Position numbers and translations under genes: made by a program. A DNA stretch of 8,692 nucleotides from an uncultured Gemmatimonadaceae bacterium (GTDB taxonomy: Bacteria > Gemmatimonadota > Gemmatimonadetes > Gemmatimonadales > Gemmatimonadaceae): positions 1 to 8,692 of the forward strand of contig CATPBN010000156.1 in assembly GCA_955652635.1 (NCBI GenBank). The letters are read 5' to 3'. Numbering within the stretch: the first letter of the stretch is position 1; each line of letters opens with the position of its first letter. This document shows positions 6,213 through 8,692 of the stretch, in pieces. The notes beneath the pieces are model-generated. The model was not told the DNA's origin. It did no database searches and worked only from the letters and a program-made list of their open reading frames with translations.

Positions 6213-7780
6213 AGACTCCCCAGGCAGTTCCGCTCGTGCGAGCGCGCCGGCCATCCGGCAGTCGCGAGAAAGCCGACCCGTGTACCATGGTGATCTTTGG
6301 CGCCGCTGGGGACTTGACCAAGCGAAAGCTCATACCGGCGATCTACTATCTCGCCGAGCAGAAGCTCCTTCCCGACAACTTCGCACTCCTCGGCGTGGCG
6401 CGTGATGCGAACACCGACGAGGGATACCGCGCCTTGATGCGCAAGGCGATGGAGACGTCCGACGAAATTCATCGCGTGAAGGACGAGGTATGGCAGTGGC
6501 TCTGCGAGCGCACGTTCTACGCCAACGGGGACTTCAGCAAGGACGAGGCATACGCGACAATCGAGCAACGACTCCGTGACATCGAATCGCGCTCGGCGTC
6601 GCCGGACCGCAATCGTCTCTTCTACCTCGCGATTCCACCAAGCGTTTTCGAGACGACCCTCACGCATCTGTGCACGAGCGGGCTCGCCTGGAGGACTCAC
6701 TCGTATGATGAACGCCCGTGGGTTCGCATCGTGATCGAGAAGCCATTTGGGCGCGACCTGCTGTCGGCGCGCGCGCTCAAGAGACTGGTGCTGGACGAAT
6801 TCGGAGAGCACCAAATCTACCGCATCGATCACTATCTCGGCAAAGAAAGCGTCCAGAACATTCTGGTATTCCGATTCGCGAATTCGATCTTCGAGCCACT
6901 CTGGAACCGGAATTACATCGCCCACGTGCAGATCACGGCGGCCGAAGCGGTTGGAGTCGAAGGGCGCGGCAAATACTACGAGGAAGCGGGCGTTCTCCGC
7001 GACATGTTTCAGAACCACCTATTGCAGCTGCTTACTCTGGCGGCGATGGAGCCGCCCAGCTCCTTCACTGGAGACGCCGTACGGGATGAGAAAGTGAAAG
7101 TGCTTCACTCAGTCCGTCCGCTGATTCAGGCGTGCGAGCCTGCTGTCGTGCGCGCCCAATACGTCGACGGATCGGTGGACGGCAAATCCGTTCCCGGCTA
7201 CCGTAGCGAGCCCGACGTTGCGCCCAACTCAACAACCCCGACCTTCGCTGCAATGCGCATCTCCATTGACAACTGGCGCTGGACCGGGGTGCCTTTCTAT
7301 CTACGCTCGGGAAAGAGAATGGAGCGTCGGGTCTCCGAGATTGCAGTCCAGTTCAAGGCACCGCCGTTCCTCCTGTTCGGTCAGAAGGCCGTCGAAGAAA
7401 TGGCTCCCAGCCTGCTGACTCTTCGCGTGCAGCCGAATGAAGGAATCTCTCTGCGGTTTCAAGTCAAGACGCCGGGCGCGATGCACGAGCTGACGCCGGG
7501 CCTGGAGATTACTCCCGTAGACATGGACTTCACTTACGCTGAAGCCTTCGGAAACGACGCGCACCCAGCATACGAGACGCTGCTGCTGGATTGCATGATT
7601 GGCGACCCGACTCTGTTCACGCGCAGCGATGAAGTCGAGATGGCGTGGGAGATCATCGATCCGGTGCTGCAGTACTGGGATCAGAATCCGGACGCCCCGC
7701 TTCCGACCTACGCCGCCGGAAGCTGGGGACCCAAAGAGGCGGATCAACTATTGGATGGAGATCATACACGTTGGCGATAG
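6209..7780 (+). CDS. zwf: Glucose-6-phosphate 1-dehydrogenase
   Basis: Zwf oxidises glucose 6-phosphate to 6-phosphogluconolactone, the first step of the oxidative pentose phosphate pathway, normally making NADPH in the cytoplasm. The 523-residue protein has the nucleotide-binding IFGAAGDLTKRKL (29-41), IVIEKPFGRDL, the signature RIDHYLGKE (R205-E213, with D207, H208 and K212), YYEEAGVLRDMFQNH with the catalytic base H270, PFYLRSGKRM, and a C-terminal GSWGPKEADQLL. It is slightly longer than the usual 480-510 because about 25 arginine-rich residues precede the first strand; M27 at 6287 is an alternative start, but ATG 6209 is favoured by the 4-base ATGA overlap with gnd. No pgl (lactonase) gene is adjacent, although it often accompanies zwf. 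The end of the gene contains the ribosome binding site and probable start of the next gene. Confidence 0.97.
   Translation: MKTPQAVPLVRARRPSGSREKADPCTMVIFGAAGDLTKRKLIPAIYYLAEQKLLPDNFALLGVARDANTDEGYRALMRKAMETSDEIHRVKDEVWQWLCERTFYANGDFSKDEAYATIEQRLRDIESRSASPDRNRLFYLAIPPSVFETTLTHLCTSGLAWRTHSYDERPWVRIVIEKPFGRDLLSARALKRLVLDEFGEHQIYRIDHYLGKESVQNILVFRFANSIFEPLWNRNYIAHVQITAAEAVGVEGRGKYYEEAGVLRDMFQNHLLQLLTLAAMEPPSSFTGDAVRDEKVKVLHSVRPLIQACEPAVVRAQYVDGSVDGKSVPGYRSEPDVAPNSTTPTFAAMRISIDNWRWTGVPFYLRSGKRMERRVSEIAVQFKAPPFLLFGQKAVEEMAPSLLTLRVQPNEGISLRFQVKTPGAMHELTPGLEITPVDMDFTYAEAFGNDAHPAYETLLLDCMIGDPTLFTRSDEVEMAWEIIDPVLQYWDQNPDAPLPTYAAGSWGPKEADQLLDGDHTRWR
7757..7760 (+). promoter_or_regulatory. Probable ribosome binding site for the lipoprotein gene
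   Basis: GGAG inside the last codons of zwf, with a 10-base spacer to TTG 7771. It is the main reason for choosing that start. Confidence 0.5.
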
Positions 7781-8692
7781 GTCAACTTCTGCTCCCGCTG
7801 ATAGCGCTCATGGTTTCCTCGAGCGCCTGCCAGAACCAACAACCGACTCGCAAGGATTCCGCCGGCGTTCTCGCTGGGGACACGACGCGTCATATCCTCT
7901 CGCCGGACGATCGAGCCCTTGTGCTTCACGCTCGTGAGCTCGATCGCGCCGACAGCCTCGACCAGGCACGGGCGACGTACGAAGACGCCGCTCGGAAGCT
8001 GCCGCAGATCTCGGACTGGCTTTACCTCCGGGCCGCGGGCGTAACCGCCGACAGCGCCGCACGTGCGGGATATTACGCCAGACTTCGTACCGAAGTATCA
8101 CGCGACCGCATCGCCTGGACCGATGCGCTTGCGCGCGAGCGCACACGCGATTTCGCAGGCGCGATTCGCGCATACAACGCCCTCGGTGCGCGCCTCGATG
8201 CTCTCCGTCTCCGTGTCTCTCCGCCTGCGGATGAAGCATCGAAGGTTGCGGCCCACAACGATCTGCTCTCGTTTATCTCGACGTCGACCAATTCAGCTGA
8301 GACACGAGAGGCAATCGACCTTTTCGACAAGGTCTTCAAGACGACTACGCCCTCTGAGGAGCTCACCATCGCGAGAGCGGCGAGCAAGGCAAGCCTTCCC
8401 GATCGCGCTGCCGCCGGATATGCGAAATCGTTCCCTGCAGGGTTGGGCGATGCCACGGACAGTTTTTCCTACGGATCCGTGCTTTACCGGCTGAGACGTT
8501 TTGCCGACGCCGCAGCTCAGTTTGACAGGGTTCGCGCTCCGCCGAAGCTCACTGCCGCGGCGCAGTACCAGGTTGCGCGCGCACAGGTGGCTCTCGGAAA
8601 CACGGAGGAAGGCCGTGCGACGCTGCGTCGTATGACGACAGCGTACGCAACAGATACGAGTGCAGCGTCAGCGCTGCTCCTTCTCGCCGATC
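7771..8692 (+). CDS. Putative lipoprotein, N-terminal part of a Slt-like lytic transglycosylase (runs off right edge)
   Basis: The frame is open from before 7771 to the window end, giving about 307 residues of a longer protein. From TTG 7771 it begins MAIGQLLLPLIALMVSSSAC: a hydrophobic segment ending in a lipobox-like SSAC with C20 (codon 7828-7830), so it is probably a lipid-anchored envelope protein. The n-region lacks a positive charge, so a rarer upstream start that adds WRSYT cannot be excluded. After the signal the protein is alanine-rich and helical with repeating units, for example LDQARATYEDAARKLP, DFAGAIRAYNALGARLDA, RFADAAAQFDRVRAPPK and NTEEGRATLRRM, the pattern of TPR-like or Slt70 U-domain helical hairpins. 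LPQISDWLYLRAAG resembles the segment common in soluble lytic transglycosylases. The catalytic SLT domain, if present, would lie beyond the right edge. It overlaps zwf by 10 bases. A plain TPR lipoprotein is the main alternative. Confidence 0.65.
   Translation, partial: MAIGQLLLPLIALMVSSSACQNQQPTRKDSAGVLAGDTTRHILSPDDRALVLHARELDRADSLDQARATYEDAARKLPQISDWLYLRAAGVTADSAARAGYYARLRTEVSRDRIAWTDALARERTRDFAGAIRAYNALGARLDALRLRVSPPADEASKVAAHNDLLSFISTSTNSAETREAIDLFDKVFKTTTPSEELTIARAASKASLPDRAAAGYAKSFPAGLGDATDSFSYGSVLYRLRRFADAAAQFDRVRAPPKLTAAAQYQVARAQVALGNTEEGRATLRRMTTAYATDTSAASALLLLAD

Noticed and set aside
6191..7018. 275-codon open frame on the minus strand opposite zwf
   Set aside because: It lies wholly antisense to unmistakable Zwf coding sequence, has no recognisable motif, and is the expected by-product of GC-rich codon use.
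8063..8494. 143-codon plus-strand frame near the right end
   Set aside because: Arginine/serine-rich wrong-frame translation; the frame from 7771 is continuously open and gives helical-repeat protein sequence.
1..8692. Mobile elements, CRISPR arrays, tRNA/rRNA genes, defence or phage modules
   Set aside because: No transposase or integrase motifs, direct repeat arrays, tRNA-like folds or defence domains were seen on either strand; the region looks like core metabolic chromosome.

Overview
The window is about 60% GC by eye, gene-dense, and entirely plus-strand. It reads as an ordinary chromosomal segment of a free-living, high-GC, probably diderm bacterium. The evidence for that is a periplasmic-type M13 metallopeptidase with a signal peptide, a lipoprotein signal on a lytic-transglycosylase-like protein, frequent GTG/TTG starts, and a mix of fumarylacetoacetase, SET methyltransferase, ApaG, a short 6-phosphogluconate dehydrogenase and G6PD. 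The flavour resembles Gemmatimonadota or related soil lineages, but that is an impression, since no rRNA or other phylogenetic marker is present. There are no tRNAs, rRNAs, insertion sequences, CRISPR arrays, phage genes or recognisable defence genes.

Left block (1-3494): the 3' two thirds of a fumarylacetoacetase gene (last step of tyrosine/homogentisate breakdown), a small SET-domain protein lysine methyltransferase with an intact post-SET zinc motif and a very basic tail, and a complete secreted M13 (neprilysin/PepO-like) zinc endopeptidase. A perfect 11-bp GC-rich hairpin at 3535-3559 lies just past the peptidase stop and probably ends this transcription unit.

Right block (3615 to the right edge): six closely packed genes that look like one operon. 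They are apaG, a metal-dependent cyclase/kynurenine-formamidase-family hydrolase, a YihX-like HAD hydrolase, a short (NAD-type) 6-phosphogluconate dehydrogenase, glucose-6-phosphate dehydrogenase, and the start of a putative lipoprotein related to the N-terminal domain of Slt-type lytic transglycosylases, which runs off the edge. Three of the five junctions overlap (4, 4 and about 10 bases), one gap is 3 bases and one is 31 bases, so translational coupling is likely. The metabolic core is the oxidative pentose phosphate pathway (zwf + gnd); the lactonase gene is not between them. The HAD protein may act on a sugar phosphate of the same pool.

No convincing new system was found. The points most worth a second look are the SET methyltransferase with its lysine/arginine tail and an A8 slippery run inside that tail, the DxG-type HAD phosphatase embedded with sugar-phosphate dehydrogenases, the probable NAD/NADP split between Gnd and Zwf, and the TTG-started gene that overlaps the end of zwf.
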